Position numbers and translations under genes: made by a program. A stretch of 64,000 nucleotides of DNA from positions 62,001 through 126,000 of the forward strand of contig LLEU01000020.1 of the NCBI GenBank assembly GCA_001567505.1, written 5' to 3'. This DNA is from Acidobacteria bacterium OLB17. Lineage in GTDB: Bacteria > Acidobacteriota > Blastocatellia > Pyrinomonadales > Pyrinomonadaceae. Of this stretch, positions 8,694 through 18,217 are shown in pieces (the stretch's first letter is position 1; every line of letters starts with the position of its first letter). The notes beneath the pieces are model-generated. The model had not been told where the DNA came from. It saw nothing but the letters and a program-made list of their open reading frames with translations, and did not search any database.

Positions 8694-10562
8694 ATGAAAA
8701 AGTTCCGCGACCTCATCAGCGGCGAAGGTGTTTACGTATTTGACGGCGCCGTCGGCACGCCCCTTTACGACAAAGGCATTTATATCAATCGCAGCTACGA
8801 TGAGCTGAATCTCACTCAACCTGAGCTCGTTAAGGAAGTGCACGATGAGTATGTCGCGGCGGGCGCCGACATCATCGAAACGAATACGTTCGGTGCGACC
8901 CGTCCGAAGCTGCAGCCTTACGGCCTCGAATCTAAACTGCACGAGATAAACGTCGCAGCTGCTCGCATCGCACGTGAGGCGGCGGGCGAACGGGCGTTCG
9001 TTGCCGGTGCGATCGGGCCGCTCGGCCTTCGCATCGAGCCTTTTGGCCCGACTTCCTTTGATGAGGCAAAGGGCTTTTACCTCGAACAGGTGAACGGCCT
9101 ACTTGAGGGCGGCGTTGACCTTTTTATTCTTGAAACTTTCTCCGAGCTTGAGATCATCGAGCAGGCGATCAGGGCCGTACGCGAAGCTAGCGATCTTCCG
9201 ATCGTCGCTCAGATGACGATCCAGATGGACGGCAAGACCGCATTTGGAAGCACGCCTGAGTTGATCGCAACCCGCCTTGATGAGCTTGGTGCGGACGTCA
9301 TCGGCCTTAACTGCGGAATGGGCCCGAACCACATTCTTAACGCTCTTGAGAAAATGCGCGCTGTCACCGACAAGGATCTTTCGGCACAGCCGAACGCCGG
9401 GCTTCCCCGGGATGTTCAGGGCCGGCAGTTCTATATGGGCTCGCCGGAATATATGGCGACATTCGCCAAGCGTTTCGTTTCGGCGGGCACGAGGTTCATC
9501 GGCGGCTGCTGCGGCACGACGCCGACGCATATCAAGCTCATCGCGGATGCCGTGCGTTCGATCAGCCCGCGGCAGGCGATCAGCGAAGCCCGAAAACAGA
9601 TCGTCGCGGTCGCGGAAATAAAGCCGCCGGACATCCAGGTGGTCCCGCGTGAAGATCGGAGCCGTTGGTCGGGAAAGATCGCCCGCGGCGAGTTCGTCAC
9701 ATCGGTCGAGGTCCTGCCGCCCAAAGGTTGCGATGCGGCAAAGACGCTGGAGTCGATCCACCTGCTTCACGAATGCGGCGTTGACGGCGTGAATATTCCT
9801 GACGGCCCGCGTGCGCAAACTCGCATGTCCGCTCTTGCGACCGCTGTCCTCGTTCAGGAAAAGGTCGGGATCGAACCCGTCCTTCATTACTGCTGCCGCG
9901 ACAGGAATCTGCTCGGGATGATGTCCGACCTACTCGGGGCCGCGGCACTCGGACTCCATAATTTACTGCTCATTACCGGTGATCCGCCGAAGATGGGGCC
10001 CTATCCGGACGCGACCGCAGTTTTTGACATCGATTCGATCGGCCTTACGAATATGGCCAACAAACTTAATCACGGCCTCGATCTCGGCAACAACCCGATC
10101 GGCCGTCCGACCGAGTTCTCGATCGGCGTTGGGGTAAATCCGGGAGCCGTGAACCTTGATGAGGAGATCCGCCGCTTTGAGTGGAAGGTCGAGGCCGGTG
10201 CCGAATACGCAATAACTCAGCCCGTATTTGACACGGAGCAGCTCCGACATTTCCTTGACCGGATCTCACATGTCCGTGTGCCGATCGTCGCTGGCATCTG
10301 GCCTCTGATCACATACCGGAACGCGGAATTCATGCACAACGAAGTTCCCGGAGTGAATGTCACGCCCCAGATCCTTGAGCGGATGCGTATCGCATCGGAC
10401 AAGAGCAAGGAGCACGGACGCGAAGAAGGCATCGCCATCGCCCGCGAGTCGCTCCTCGAGGTTCGCGACGCGATCCAGGGCGTTCAGGTCTCGGCACCCT
10501 TTGGCAACGTGAAATACGCGCTCCAGGTATTCGAAGCACTTGATGGATTTAGAACGGCGTAA
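8694..10562 (+). CDS. Bifunctional homocysteine S-methyltransferase / methylenetetrahydrofolate reductase
   Basis: With the ATG at 8694 the protein has 622 residues. The earlier in-frame TTG at 8649 would place the start inside the terminator stem and is rejected. Residues 1-300 form a homocysteine methyltransferase domain with the zinc-binding cysteines Cys207 and Cys272-Cys273 (GGCCGT). Residues from about 335 form a MetF-type flavin domain beginning VTSVEVLPPKG. The enzyme reduces methylene-THF to methyl-THF and methylates homocysteine to methionine, in the manner of Bacillus YitJ. The SAM-II-like leader and terminator before it suggest repression when SAM is plentiful. Confidence 0.93.
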   Translation: MKKFRDLISGEGVYVFDGAVGTPLYDKGIYINRSYDELNLTQPELVKEVHDEYVAAGADIIETNTFGATRPKLQPYGLESKLHEINVAAARIAREAAGERAFVAGAIGPLGLRIEPFGPTSFDEAKGFYLEQVNGLLEGGVDLFILETFSELEIIEQAIRAVREASDLPIVAQMTIQMDGKTAFGSTPELIATRLDELGADVIGLNCGMGPNHILNALEKMRAVTDKDLSAQPNAGLPRDVQGRQFYMGSPEYMATFAKRFVSAGTRFIGGCCGTTPTHIKLIADAVRSISPRQAISEARKQIVAVAEIKPPDIQVVPREDRSRWSGKIARGEFVTSVEVLPPKGCDAAKTLESIHLLHECGVDGVNIPDGPRAQTRMSALATAVLVQEKVGIEPVLHYCCRDRNLLGMMSDLLGAAALGLHNLLLITGDPPKMGPYPDATAVFDIDSIGLTNMANKLNHGLDLGNNPIGRPTEFSIGVGVNPGAVNLDEEIRRFEWKVEAGAEYAITQPVFDTEQLRHFLDRISHVRVPIVAGIWPLITYRNAEFMHNEVPGVNVTPQILERMRIASDKSKEHGREEGIAIARESLLEVRDAIQGVQVSAPFGNVKYALQVFEALDGFRTA

Positions 10563-10582
10563 GGCGTCGATCGGGACTTATG

Positions 10583-11545
10583 CTAAGGCACCAGCACGAT
10601 CTTTCCGGCCGCTTTGTTCTCGATCACGGCACGGTGAGCTGCAGGTGCGTCGGCGAGCGAATAGCTGCGGCTTACGATCGGCTTCAGGTAGCCTTCCGCG
10701 AGGCCTTTGAAGACCGCGTCGCGGATCTCGATGCGATCGGCCTCGGAATAGTTGAACAGGGACATACCGAAGATCGATGCGTCCTTTGACATTGCAAGCC
10801 GCGGCGTGAATTCGAGGCTTCCGCGGTTTCCGACGACCACAATGCGGCCAAACATCGCAAGAGCTTTGAAATCGCGCTCAAGATTTTCGTTGGCAAGCAT
10901 TTCGATAATGACGGCGACACCTTTTCCGTCCGTTCGGTCGAGAATGGCCTCCAGATGCTCGTCGTCAGAGTGGTCAAACGCCATATCTGCTCCGTTCTCT
11001 TTGATCAGCTCAAGCCCTTTTTCCGAACTCGCCGTTCCGATCACCTTCAGGCCCGCATTCTTCGCCCACTGGACGGCCGCGAGCCCGACTCCACCCGAAG
11101 CTCCGTGGATCAGAACGGTCTCACCCGTCTTTGCCCCGGCCTTTTGAAAAAGGGCTCGGTAACTCGTCGCATAAGGCGTCCAAACGCCCGCACCTTGCTC
11201 GAAAGTCACGTTCTCAGGCAAACGCGAAATATCCTTTTCATCGCAAAGCGTAAATTCGGCATATGTCCCCGTCAGCGAACCTGATGTGTAAACGCGGTCG
11301 CCGGCCGTAAACCCAAGGACGGCGTCACCGACTTCCTCAATGATTCCCGCACCGTCTTTGCCCGGCGTATATGGCAGCGGCGGGAGTTTCGGATATACCC
11401 CCGAACGCAAATACGTATCGACGGGATTCACACCCGCGGCACCGATCCGTACGACGACTTGGGACGAAGACGGCATCGGGCGTTCAACTTCTTTGAGTTC
11501 AAGTACTTCCGGGCCGCCAAAACGGCTTACGACGATCGCTTTCAT
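10583..11545 (-). CDS. Zinc-independent quinone oxidoreductase (MDR family)
   Basis: From the ATG at 11545 the protein has 320 residues, beginning MKAIVVSRFGGPEVLELKEV, the usual start of NADPH:quinone reductases. The Rossmann motif HGASGGVGLAAVQWAK lies near residue 130-145 and the zinc-binding cysteines of alcohol dehydrogenases are absent. It likely reduces quinones or enones with NADPH in the cytosol. It lies 97 bases downstream of glmS on the same strand but has no clear tie to cell-wall synthesis, and it converges on the methionine gene. Confidence 0.9.
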   Translation of the reverse strand: MKAIVVSRFGGPEVLELKEVERPMPSSSQVVVRIGAAGVNPVDTYLRSGVYPKLPPLPYTPGKDGAGIIEEVGDAVLGFTAGDRVYTSGSLTGTYAEFTLCDEKDISRLPENVTFEQGAGVWTPYATSYRALFQKAGAKTGETVLIHGASGGVGLAAVQWAKNAGLKVIGTASSEKGLELIKENGADMAFDHSDDEHLEAILDRTDGKGVAVIIEMLANENLERDFKALAMFGRIVVVGNRGSLEFTPRLAMSKDASIFGMSLFNYSEADRIEIRDAVFKGLAEGYLKPIVSRSYSLADAPAAHRAVIENKAAGKIVLVP

Positions 11546-11642
11546 ATGGATAGAGTTTAATTGCGGCCTGGCGCCAATGCTAACTGGCGGCCGAAAGCGA
11601 GGCGGCCGCAAGGTATTTTTTTCGCCTAAATTGCGTTGCCCC

Positions 11643-13505
11643 TTATTCCACCGTTACCGATTTTGCCAGGTTTCGCGGCTGATCGACATCGCAGCCGCGG
11701 CGGACGGCAATATGATACGAAAGCAGCTGCAGCGGCACGATCGAGAGGATCGGCGAGAGCAGGTCGCTGCTCGCCGGGATCTCGATAACGTGGCTTGAGA
11801 CCTTGCTGCTCATTGTATCGCCCTCGGTAAGGACGGAGATGATCACGCCATCGCGAGCCTTTACCTCGACGATGTTCGAGTGCGTTTTTTCGTAGCGAAG
11901 CTCGCTGCCGGCATTGCCTTCCTCGCGCGTGTTGATCACGACGACAGGAAGCTTCTCGTCGATCAATGCGTTCGGGCCGTGCTTCATTTCGCCTGCAGGA
12001 TAGCCCTCGGCGTGAATGTAGCTGATCTCTTTGAGCTTTAGGGCGCCTTCGAGCGCGACCGGGAAATTGATGCCGCGGCCGAGATAGAGAAAATCCTGCA
12101 CGCGGAAGAAATCTTTTGAAAGTTCCTCGATCAAGTCGGCGTCGTTCAGCAGCTGCTCGATCTTGAGCGGGAGTTCGGCAAGGTCCTGTGCGAGCGACTT
12201 CGCGTCCTCTTCGCTGAGTTTTCCGCGGATCCCGCCCAGGTAGAGAGCAAAAAGGTAAAGAGCGACCATCTGCGACGTAAAGGCCTTTGTCGATGCGACG
12301 CCGATCTCAGGGCCCGCGTGCGTCAAGATCGTACCGTCGGCCTCGCGCGTGATCATCGAACCTTCGACGTTGCAGATCGCGAGCACTTTGCAGCCGGCGT
12401 TCTTTGCCTCGCGCATTGCGGCGATCGTATCGGCGGTCTCGCCCGATTGTGAGATCACGATAAGAAGATCGTTCGGTGAAAGCACCGGGTCGCGGTATCG
12501 GAATTCGGACGCGTAATCGACATCGACAGGGACGCGTGCGAGCTTTTCGAGCATATACTTGCCTGCAAGCCCGGCATGCCATGACGTGCCGCAAGCCGCG
12601 ATCTTTACGGATGCGGCTGAGCGGAATTCATCTTCTGAGATATCCATTGCGTCGAGATACACCTTCCCCGTATCGAGCGATACGCGGCCCTGTACGGTGT
12701 CGCGAACCGCACGCGGCTGCTCGAATATCTCCTTGAGCATAAAGTGCTTGAATCCGCCTTTCTCGGCCATTATCGGGTCCCAAGTGATCCGCTGCCGCTC
12801 AGGCTCTACGATGTTCCCGTCAAAATCGGTTACACGAACGCTGTCTTTTGTAAGAACGGCGATCTCGCGGTCGCCGAGGAAAAATACGTCGCGTGTGTGA
12901 GCGAGGATCGGAGGAACGTCGCTTGCGACAAAGAATTCGCCATCGCCGAGGCCGATAACGACCGGCGGGCCTTCACGCACGGCGATCACCTGATCTGGTT
13001 CGTTCCTCGATATGATCGAGAGTGCGAAGATGCCGCGCAGCTCCTTAACGGCCTTTCGTACCGCCGGTTCGAGTTTTAGGCCTTCATTCTCGACATAGTG
13101 GCCGATAAGATGCGCGACGACCTCGGTGTCGGTCTCGGTGCGGAATTCGTGTCCTTCCGCCTGAAGGCGTTCCTTAAGCGGTAGATAATTCTCGATGATG
13201 CCGTTATGAACGACGACAACGTTGCCGGTCTGATCGCGGTGCGGATGAGCGTTCTCCTCGGTCGGCCGGCCGTGGGTCGCCCAGCGTGTATGCCCGATGC
13301 CGTAGGTGCCGTCGAGCGGATCGAGCCTTATCGCTTCCTCGAGATTGCGAAGCTTGCCCTCCGCACGGCGAAGCGAAAGGTTGTGGTCTTCGTCAACCAC
13401 CGCAATACCCGCCGAATCGTATCCGCGATACTCGAGCTTCCTCAAACCGTCTATGATCAACGGCACAACTTGCTTATTCCCAACGTAACCTACAATTCCA
13501 CACAT
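11643..13505 (-). CDS. glmS: Glutamine-fructose-6-phosphate aminotransferase (isomerising)
   Basis: The 620-residue enzyme makes glucosamine-6-phosphate from fructose-6-phosphate and glutamine. It starts MCGIVGYVG, giving Cys2 as the N-terminal amidotransferase nucleophile after Met removal. HTRWATHG and the NGIIENY loop complete the glutaminase domain. Two SIS domains follow, with SQSGETADT near residue 355, and the C-terminus ends NLAKSVTVE as expected. It is the last gene of the yvcK-glmU-(112-residue protein)-glmS row. Only 24 bases separate it from the preceding gene, too few for a glmS ribozyme. Confidence 0.97.
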   Translation of the reverse strand: MCGIVGYVGNKQVVPLIIDGLRKLEYRGYDSAGIAVVDEDHNLSLRRAEGKLRNLEEAIRLDPLDGTYGIGHTRWATHGRPTEENAHPHRDQTGNVVVVHNGIIENYLPLKERLQAEGHEFRTETDTEVVAHLIGHYVENEGLKLEPAVRKAVKELRGIFALSIISRNEPDQVIAVREGPPVVIGLGDGEFFVASDVPPILAHTRDVFFLGDREIAVLTKDSVRVTDFDGNIVEPERQRITWDPIMAEKGGFKHFMLKEIFEQPRAVRDTVQGRVSLDTGKVYLDAMDISEDEFRSAASVKIAACGTSWHAGLAGKYMLEKLARVPVDVDYASEFRYRDPVLSPNDLLIVISQSGETADTIAAMREAKNAGCKVLAICNVEGSMITREADGTILTHAGPEIGVASTKAFTSQMVALYLFALYLGGIRGKLSEEDAKSLAQDLAELPLKIEQLLNDADLIEELSKDFFRVQDFLYLGRGINFPVALEGALKLKEISYIHAEGYPAGEMKHGPNALIDEKLPVVVINTREEGNAGSELRYEKTHSNIVEVKARDGVIISVLTEGDTMSSKVSSHVIEIPASSDLLSPILSIVPLQLLSYHIAVRRGCDVDQPRNLAKSVTVE

Positions 13506-13529
13506 AAACGAATTAAAACCAAGTAAATA

Positions 13530-13868
13530 CTATCCGGCACTGATCGCAGAAAGCACGCGAATGATCACAGCGATCACCCAAAGAATGATAGAAGCGACCG
13601 CCAACACCTTCGCGGCCTGAGCCATCCCGCGTCGCCCTTCTTCCACCTCATAGACATCGATGTTGACGAGCACTTCCTGGGCAGTATTCCAGGCGAAGTA
13701 CGCGAAAACGGGAGGACAGCAGACAAACCCGATCAAACTTAGCAACAAAGCTTTGACCGAATCCTTTTTGATCGACTCAGCGTAAAACTCACGCGTTTGC
13801 GTGCTGAACATCGAGTCATCCTGCGGTGGAGGCGGCGGTGTCCAGTCGCCGGAATTTGGATCTTGCAT
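13530..13868 (-). CDS. Small membrane protein between glmU and glmS
   Basis: Starting at the ATG at 13868, the product has 112 residues: a hydrophilic N-terminus with a run of prolines (PPPPPQDD), a short amphipathic stretch, and two hydrophobic spans at about residues 41-60 and 86-105. The layout recalls DUF4190/CD225-like membrane proteins. The longer frame (to 13991) would overlap glmU by 86 bases and encodes a basic, unlikely N-terminus, so the shorter start is preferred. Position within the UDP-GlcNAc genes suggests co-expression, but no function is known. Confidence 0.75.
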   Translation of the reverse strand: MQDPNSGDWTPPPPPQDDSMFSTQTREFYAESIKKDSVKALLLSLIGFVCCPPVFAYFAWNTAQEVLVNIDVYEVEEGRRGMAQAAKVLAVASIILWVIAVIIRVLSAISAG

Positions 13869-13905
13869 AAGTTCTTCGGCTCGCCCTTGGGGGCGGTCGT
13901 CTCCC

Positions 13906-15303
13906 TCAGTTGCCTTTGGTCTCGTCGGCTTTGCGAAGGTCCTTCTTCGTCCGCGCAGGGACGCCGGCGACCAGCGCAAATTCACTAACATCTTCGATCA
14001 CGACCGAACCGGCCGCCGTTACCGCACTATCGCCGACCTTCACGGGCGCAACGAGCATCGTGTCCGAGCCGATCTTTACGTTGTCGCCGATCGTGGTCGG
14101 GTTCTTGTTCTTCCCGTCATAGTTGCAGGTGATCGTGCCTGCACCAATGTTCGTATTAGTGCCGATCGAAGCATCGCCGAGATAAGTAAGGTGATTCGCT
14201 TTCGAGCCGCTCCCAAGGTGCGTTTTCTTTAGCTCGACGAAGTTCCCGACACGGCTCTTTTCAGCCATTTCGGCCTTCCCGCGAAGGTGTGCCATTGGCC
14301 CGACGATACAATCTTCGCCGACCGATGAATCCGCGATGAGGCAGTTATCCTTGATCTCCGAGCGATCCCCAATGGTGGAGTTCGAAATACGCGTGCCCGG
14401 GCGTATCGTGCAGCTCTCGCCGATGCTGGTGCGGCCCTCGATCGTGACATTTTGGTAGATCACCGTGTCCCGGCCGATCGCGGCCTGCGCGCTGATGTGG
14501 ACGCTCGAAGGGTCGGTGAACGTAACGCCCGATTCAAGCATCAGCCTCCGGATCGTTCGCGACCGAAGGCGTCTCTCCATCTCTGCGAGCTGTCGGCGGT
14601 CGTTTACGCCCTCGATCTCGAGCCCGTCGTCGTGCAGGAACAATGCGACCCTTGCACCCTCGCTCTTTAGGATGCCGGGCACATCGGTCAGATAGTATTC
14701 GCCCTGCGCATTCTGGTTCCCGACCTTCGAAAGAGCGCCGAAGAGCCCCTTGGTCTCGAAGCAGTAGATCCCGGAGTTTATCTCGCCTACGGCAAGCTCA
14801 TCGGCCGAGGCATCTTTCTGTTCAACAATGCGTTCAAATTCGTTCTCGCCCGAGCGGATGACGCGTCCGTAACCCGCCGGATCATCGGGACATACGGTCA
14901 AGATCGTCGCCGCCGCGTTCTCTGCGGAATGCCTTGCGAGCAGCTCCGAAAGTGTCTCTTTTCGGATAAGCGGGACATCGCCCGAAAGGATCAAAAGTCG
15001 CGAATCCCGCCCGGCCAAAGCTTCGCGGGCCGAAGCGACGGCATCGCCCGTCCCGAGCAGCCTTTCTTGTCGAACGAAGCTGATCCGAGGGTCGTCGAGG
15101 GTTTGCCGAACGACGTCGGCGACCTCGTCGGCCTGATGTCCCACGACGACAATGACGCTCGCCGGATCGAGTTGCAATGCGGTCTCACAGACGTGCGATA
15201 TCAGTGGACGGCCGTCGAGTTCGTGAAGGACCTTTGCGCGGCCCGAGCGCATACGCGTGCCCAATCCGGCCGCGAGTATCAGGATATCTAGTTCAGAATT
15301 CAC
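13906..15303 (-). CDS. glmU: Bifunctional GlcNAc-1-P uridylyltransferase / GlcN-1-P acetyltransferase
   Basis: The 465-residue protein has the two GlmU domains. The N-terminal pyrophosphorylase shows LILAAGLGTRMRSGRAKVLHEL and later GTGDAV. The C-terminal left-handed beta-helix has many hexapeptide repeats and the acetyl-transfer region around NFVELKKTHLG and NCNYDGKNK-like residues (ITCNYDGKNK). It makes UDP-GlcNAc for peptidoglycan and envelope glycans. The start is a GTG six bases after the yvcK stop codon, so yvcK and glmU are likely cotranscribed. Confidence 0.96.
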   Translation of the reverse strand: MNSELDILILAAGLGTRMRSGRAKVLHELDGRPLISHVCETALQLDPASVIVVVGHQADEVADVVRQTLDDPRISFVRQERLLGTGDAVASAREALAGRDSRLLILSGDVPLIRKETLSELLARHSAENAAATILTVCPDDPAGYGRVIRSGENEFERIVEQKDASADELAVGEINSGIYCFETKGLFGALSKVGNQNAQGEYYLTDVPGILKSEGARVALFLHDDGLEIEGVNDRRQLAEMERRLRSRTIRRLMLESGVTFTDPSSVHISAQAAIGRDTVIYQNVTIEGRTSIGESCTIRPGTRISNSTIGDRSEIKDNCLIADSSVGEDCIVGPMAHLRGKAEMAEKSRVGNFVELKKTHLGSGSKANHLTYLGDASIGTNTNIGAGTITCNYDGKNKNPTTIGDNVKIGSDTMLVAPVKVGDSAVTAAGSVVIEDVSEFALVAGVPARTKKDLRKADETKGN

Positions 15304-15309
15304 TTAAGA

Positions 15310-16347
15310 TCAAACGCTGGCGGCCACGGTATTCGCAGTTTCGACCGCACAGAGAAGAACGACATCGGCGAGCCGTGCGGGATCGTGCCTTACCATCTCA
15401 CCCTCGTCGAGAAGATTACCACAAACGACCTCCGCATTTGACACCACGCCTGGCGAGATCGAACCGTGAACTCCGATCTGTTCGGCGCCCAAACTTGCGT
15501 ACTTTTCCGCCTGCGCAGGCGAGATCGGCTGGTCATTCACGACTACGAAATCGATATTAAGGCCGTCGGCGTACTTGCGAAAGGCCTCAAGGTGGCCGCG
15601 GGCACTTATGCCGTCGGTCTCGCCCGGCTGCGTCATCAAATTGCAGATGAAGATCTTTGTCGCACGCGAAGACGCGATCGCGGCGGCAACTCCGGGGACG
15701 AGTATCGGCGGGATCAGGCTTGTGAACAGCGAACCCGGGCCGATCGTGATGACATCGGCCCTCGCGATCGCGGCCAAGGCCTCGGGAAGCGGTTTGCAGT
15801 CGGCCGGCTCAAGGAAGAGCCGCTTTATTGCGGGGCCGACAAGCGAGATCTTCGTTTCGCCGCGGACGGTCTTGCCGTTGGTGAGTTCGGCGGCAAGACG
15901 AACGTCTGCACCGGTCGCCGGAAAGATATGCCCTTTGCTTGCGAGGATCTCGGACGAGAGCTTTACAGCCTCGGCAAAATCACCTGTTATCTCTGCGAGG
16001 GCGGCAAGAAAAAGGTTGCCGAAGTTATGGCCGCCAAGTTCGCCGTCGCCTGTAAATCGGTGCTGGAAGAGCCTCGACAGCATTGCCGAATCCTCGCTGA
16101 GGGCGACCATACAATTGCGAATATCGCCGGGCGGCGGCATATTGAGCTCATCGCGAAGGCGGCCCGAACTTCCGCCGTCGTCCGTAACAGCCACGATCGC
16201 CGAAAGCTCCCGTATCCAGACAGGCTCGGTCTTTTTCGCACCTACGTAGCGCTTTAGCCCGGAAAGAAGCGTCGAGAGGCCGTTGCCGCCGCCGATCGCG
16301 ACAACATTCAGGCCTTCGCTCGCTTCCGCAAAAATGTGGTGTTTCAT
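15310..16347 (-). CDS. yvcK: YvcK/CofD-like protein (gluconeogenesis factor family)
   Basis: From the ATG at 16347 the protein has 345 residues. The nucleotide-sugar-binding loop VVAIGGGNGLSTLLSGLK is near residue 14-31, followed by VTDDGGSSGRLR and PPGDIRNC, which are hallmarks of the YvcK family. YvcK proteins bind UDP-GlcNAc and control cell-wall carbon flow; a link to glmU and glmS is therefore apt. A longer frame reaches 16512 but its extra 55 residues do not resemble the family. A small hairpin (TGGCAG/CTGCCA) sits immediately before the start. Confidence 0.9.
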   Translation of the reverse strand: MKHHIFAEASEGLNVVAIGGGNGLSTLLSGLKRYVGAKKTEPVWIRELSAIVAVTDDGGSSGRLRDELNMPPPGDIRNCMVALSEDSAMLSRLFQHRFTGDGELGGHNFGNLFLAALAEITGDFAEAVKLSSEILASKGHIFPATGADVRLAAELTNGKTVRGETKISLVGPAIKRLFLEPADCKPLPEALAAIARADVITIGPGSLFTSLIPPILVPGVAAAIASSRATKIFICNLMTQPGETDGISARGHLEAFRKYADGLNIDFVVVNDQPISPAQAEKYASLGAEQIGVHGSISPGVVSNAEVVCGNLLDEGEMVRHDPARLADVVLLCAVETANTVAASV

Positions 16348-16693
16348 AATGGCAGGTTCGGCTGCCACTGCGCTGAAAAAGCACAATCGCCGTGAGGAAT
16401 AGAATTTACATATTCGATCCCGGACAAAACCCTTGTGCGGGTTCGAGAGCGCGTGGCCAAAACGCCAATTTTGACCGTCTGCATTATAACATTCAGCACT
16501 TGGAGCTATCAATAAATCTTTTGAATGTTAAGTTTGCGGCGTGTACGTTAGGAGCCTCCAAAGAACCGCCCAAAAATTTGCTTGGCACGGAACCGCCGTC
16601 TGTGGTAATTTTGAATTGCGGCAATTCACGCCGCACGTGCCCTTCCGGCTCTAAAACTTAGTCAAACGCTTCTTTTCTTCGCCTCAACTTCCG
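16348..16693. other. Divergent intergenic region between yvcK and mglB
   Basis: These 346 bases hold no convincing gene. A perfect seven-base-arm palindrome, GAATTGC-G-GCAATTC, lies at 16613-16627, about 65 bases before mglB, and could be an operator. A six-pair hairpin (about 16350-16367) precedes the yvcK start. No strong promoter pair was recognised. Confidence 0.4.
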
Positions 16694-17176
16694 ATGGCTG
16701 ACACGCCTTTTATAATACAAGAACATCAATTTCAGCGTATCAAGGGGATACTGGCCCGCGTGTGCGTCGAATGCGCCGCTCGTGCCGTCTTTCTCGTCGA
16801 TCGCGACGGCCAGCCGATCGCCTTTCACGGTGACATCGGTGATATGGACACTACCAGTTTTGCGAGCCTTGCAGCCGGCAACGTCGCGGCAACAAGCAGC
16901 ATGGCAAAACTTATCGGAGAGGACGTCTTTCCGGCGGTCGTGCACGAAGGTGAGCACGAAAGCATTTATATCAGTGTTATCGGCCGGAGCCTTTTAGTGG
17001 TAGTATTCGACGAGCGCTCAACACTCGGCCTTGTTAAAATACGGACCAAGCGGGCAAGCCACGAGGTCGCAAATCTGCTTGATGAGATGAGCAGAGAATC
17101 GGCTGTCCAGGCGGCGGCGAGCAACACATTCTTCTCGGAGATCACGGACGAAGACATCGACAGCCTCTTCAGCTGA
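16694..17176 (+). CDS. mglB: Roadblock/LC7 protein, MglB-like
   Basis: The 160-residue protein has a roadblock/LC7 fold: [31 protein letters not shown]-type helix and strand (about residues 14-43), then a second helix with [18 protein letters not shown]. MglB proteins are GTPase-activating partners of MglA that set cell polarity in gliding bacteria. It is 13 bases ahead of an MglA-like GTPase, which supports the pairing. The C-terminal tail ends in acidic residues (DEDIDSLFS). Whether this organism glides cannot be judged here. Confidence 0.85.
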   Translation: MADTPFIIQEHQFQRIKGILARVCVECAARAVFLVDRDGQPIAFHGDIGDMDTTSFASLAAGNVAATSSMAKLIGEDVFPAVVHEGEHESIYISVIGRSLLVVVFDERSTLGLVKIRTKRASHEVANLLDEMSRESAVQAAASNTFFSEITDEDIDSLFS

Positions 17177-17189
17177 TCGGTTTTTGGAT

Positions 17190-17774
17190 ATGACTTTTAT
17201 TAACTACGCATCGCGCGAGATAAACTGCAAGATCGTTTACTACGGGCCGGGCCTTTGCGGTAAGACGACAAATCTGCAATACATCTACGATTCCACCGCG
17301 CCGCAGGCAAAAGGCAAATTGATAAGCCTTGCGACGGAAACAGATAGAACGTTATTCTTCGACTTTATGCCGCTCGAACTCGGTACGGTTCGCGGTTTCA
17401 AAACACGATTCCACCTTTACACCGTTCCCGGCCAGGTCTATTACGATGCTTCCCGCAAACTCATCTTAAAGGGCGTCGACGGCGTCGTCTTCGTTGCCGA
17501 CAGCCAGGATGAGCGTATGGATGCGAATATCGAATCGCTCTACAATCTCGAAGAGAATCTGCAGTCGCAAGGGTATGACCTTGCAACGATCCCATATGTT
17601 TTGCAGCTCAACAAGCGCGACCTGCCGAACGTGACACCGATGGATGAGTTGACGCAGGAGCTGATGCGAAAGAACGAACCTGTTTTTGAAGCCGTCGCAA
17701 CGAACGGCACTGGCGTGTTCGATACGCTGAAAGCGGTCGCAAAACAGGTGCTGACCGAACTCAGGAAAGGTTGA
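17190..17774 (+). CDS. mglA: MglA-like small GTPase
   Basis: From the ATG at 17190 the protein has 194 residues and begins [21 protein letters not shown], the characteristic MglA start. The P-loop is GPGLCGKT (residues 19-26), the switch region contains [12 protein letters not shown], and LNKRDLP supplies guanine specificity. MglA acts as a polarity switch in Myxococcus and Thermus, cycling with MglB. The upstream in-frame TTG at 17184 would add only two residues. An intrinsic terminator follows at 17801. Confidence 0.92.
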   Translation: MTFINYASREINCKIVYYGPGLCGKTTNLQYIYDSTAPQAKGKLISLATETDRTLFFDFMPLELGTVRGFKTRFHLYTVPGQVYYDASRKLILKGVDGVVFVADSQDERMDANIESLYNLEENLQSQGYDLATIPYVLQLNKRDLPNVTPMDELTQELMRKNEPVFEAVATNGTGVFDTLKAVAKQVLTELRKG

Positions 17775-17800
17775 ATTCCCTTCCGATCTCATTCGAACCA

Positions 17801-17825
17801 AGCCCGAGGCAAACTCGGGCTTTTC
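17801..17825 (+). terminator. Intrinsic terminator after mglA
   Basis: AGCCCGAG (17801-17808) pairs with CTCGGGCT (17814-17821) around a five-base loop and is followed by TTTT. It ends the mglB-mglA unit. Confidence 0.75.
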
Positions 17826-17879
17826 TAGTTTTCGCTGCGATCGGCAACTGAGGGCCTGAATCCGACACTGCTCAACACT

Positions 17880-17906
17880 AAAAAGGCTCCGGATAGATCC
17901 GGAGCC
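17880..17906 (-). terminator. Intrinsic terminator of the tRNA pair
   Basis: A nine-pair stem (17885-17893 with 17898-17906, four-base loop) has five A residues on its left flank, which read as a T run on the minus strand. It lies 22 bases beyond the 3' end of tRNA-Asp. Confidence 0.75.
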
Positions 17907-17928
17907 TTTCGAATTAAGTTCTAAAAAG

Positions 17929-18006
17929 TGGCGGGGCCGACGGGGCTCGAACCCGCGACCTCCAACGTGACAGGCTGGCGTTCTAACCAAGCTGAACTAC
18001 GACCCC
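17929..18006 (-). tRNA. tRNA-Asp (anticodon GTC)
   Basis: The minus strand folds as a tRNA with acceptor GGGGTCG/CGGCCCC, anticodon stem CCAGC/GTTGG around loop CTGTCAC, T arm GCGGG-TTCGAGC-CCCGT and an encoded CCA end (17929-17931). The anticodon is GTC. It follows tRNA-Val by 16 bases and shares a terminator with it. Confidence 0.95.
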
Positions 18007-18022
18007 GCAAAGTGGATAAAAA

Positions 18023-18098
18023 TGGTGGGCACGAAGGGACTCGAACCCCTAACTTCCTCCTTGTAAGGGAGGCTGTCTACCAATTGACGTACATGCCC
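18023..18098 (-). tRNA. tRNA-Val (anticodon TAC)
   Basis: The minus strand gives acceptor GGGCATG/CGTGCCC, anticodon stem CCTCC/GGAGG around loop CTTACAA, T arm AGGGG-TTCGAGT-CCCTT and an encoded CCA (18023-18025). The anticodon is TAC. It is the first of a two-tRNA transcript. Confidence 0.95.
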
Positions 18099-18217
18099 GA
18101 GATACCTTTGAGGCTCAATGCCTCCAGATCTGCCCTTAGAAAGATCAATTCGGCCCAAAAAAAGGGCGAACTGTAACCTTACGAAAATCAGTATTCTTAG
18201 TCAAGTAATGGTGCGTA

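Noticed and set aside
13506-13529. glmS ribozyme
   Set aside because: Only 24 bases separate glmS from the gene before it, far too few for the ribozyme.
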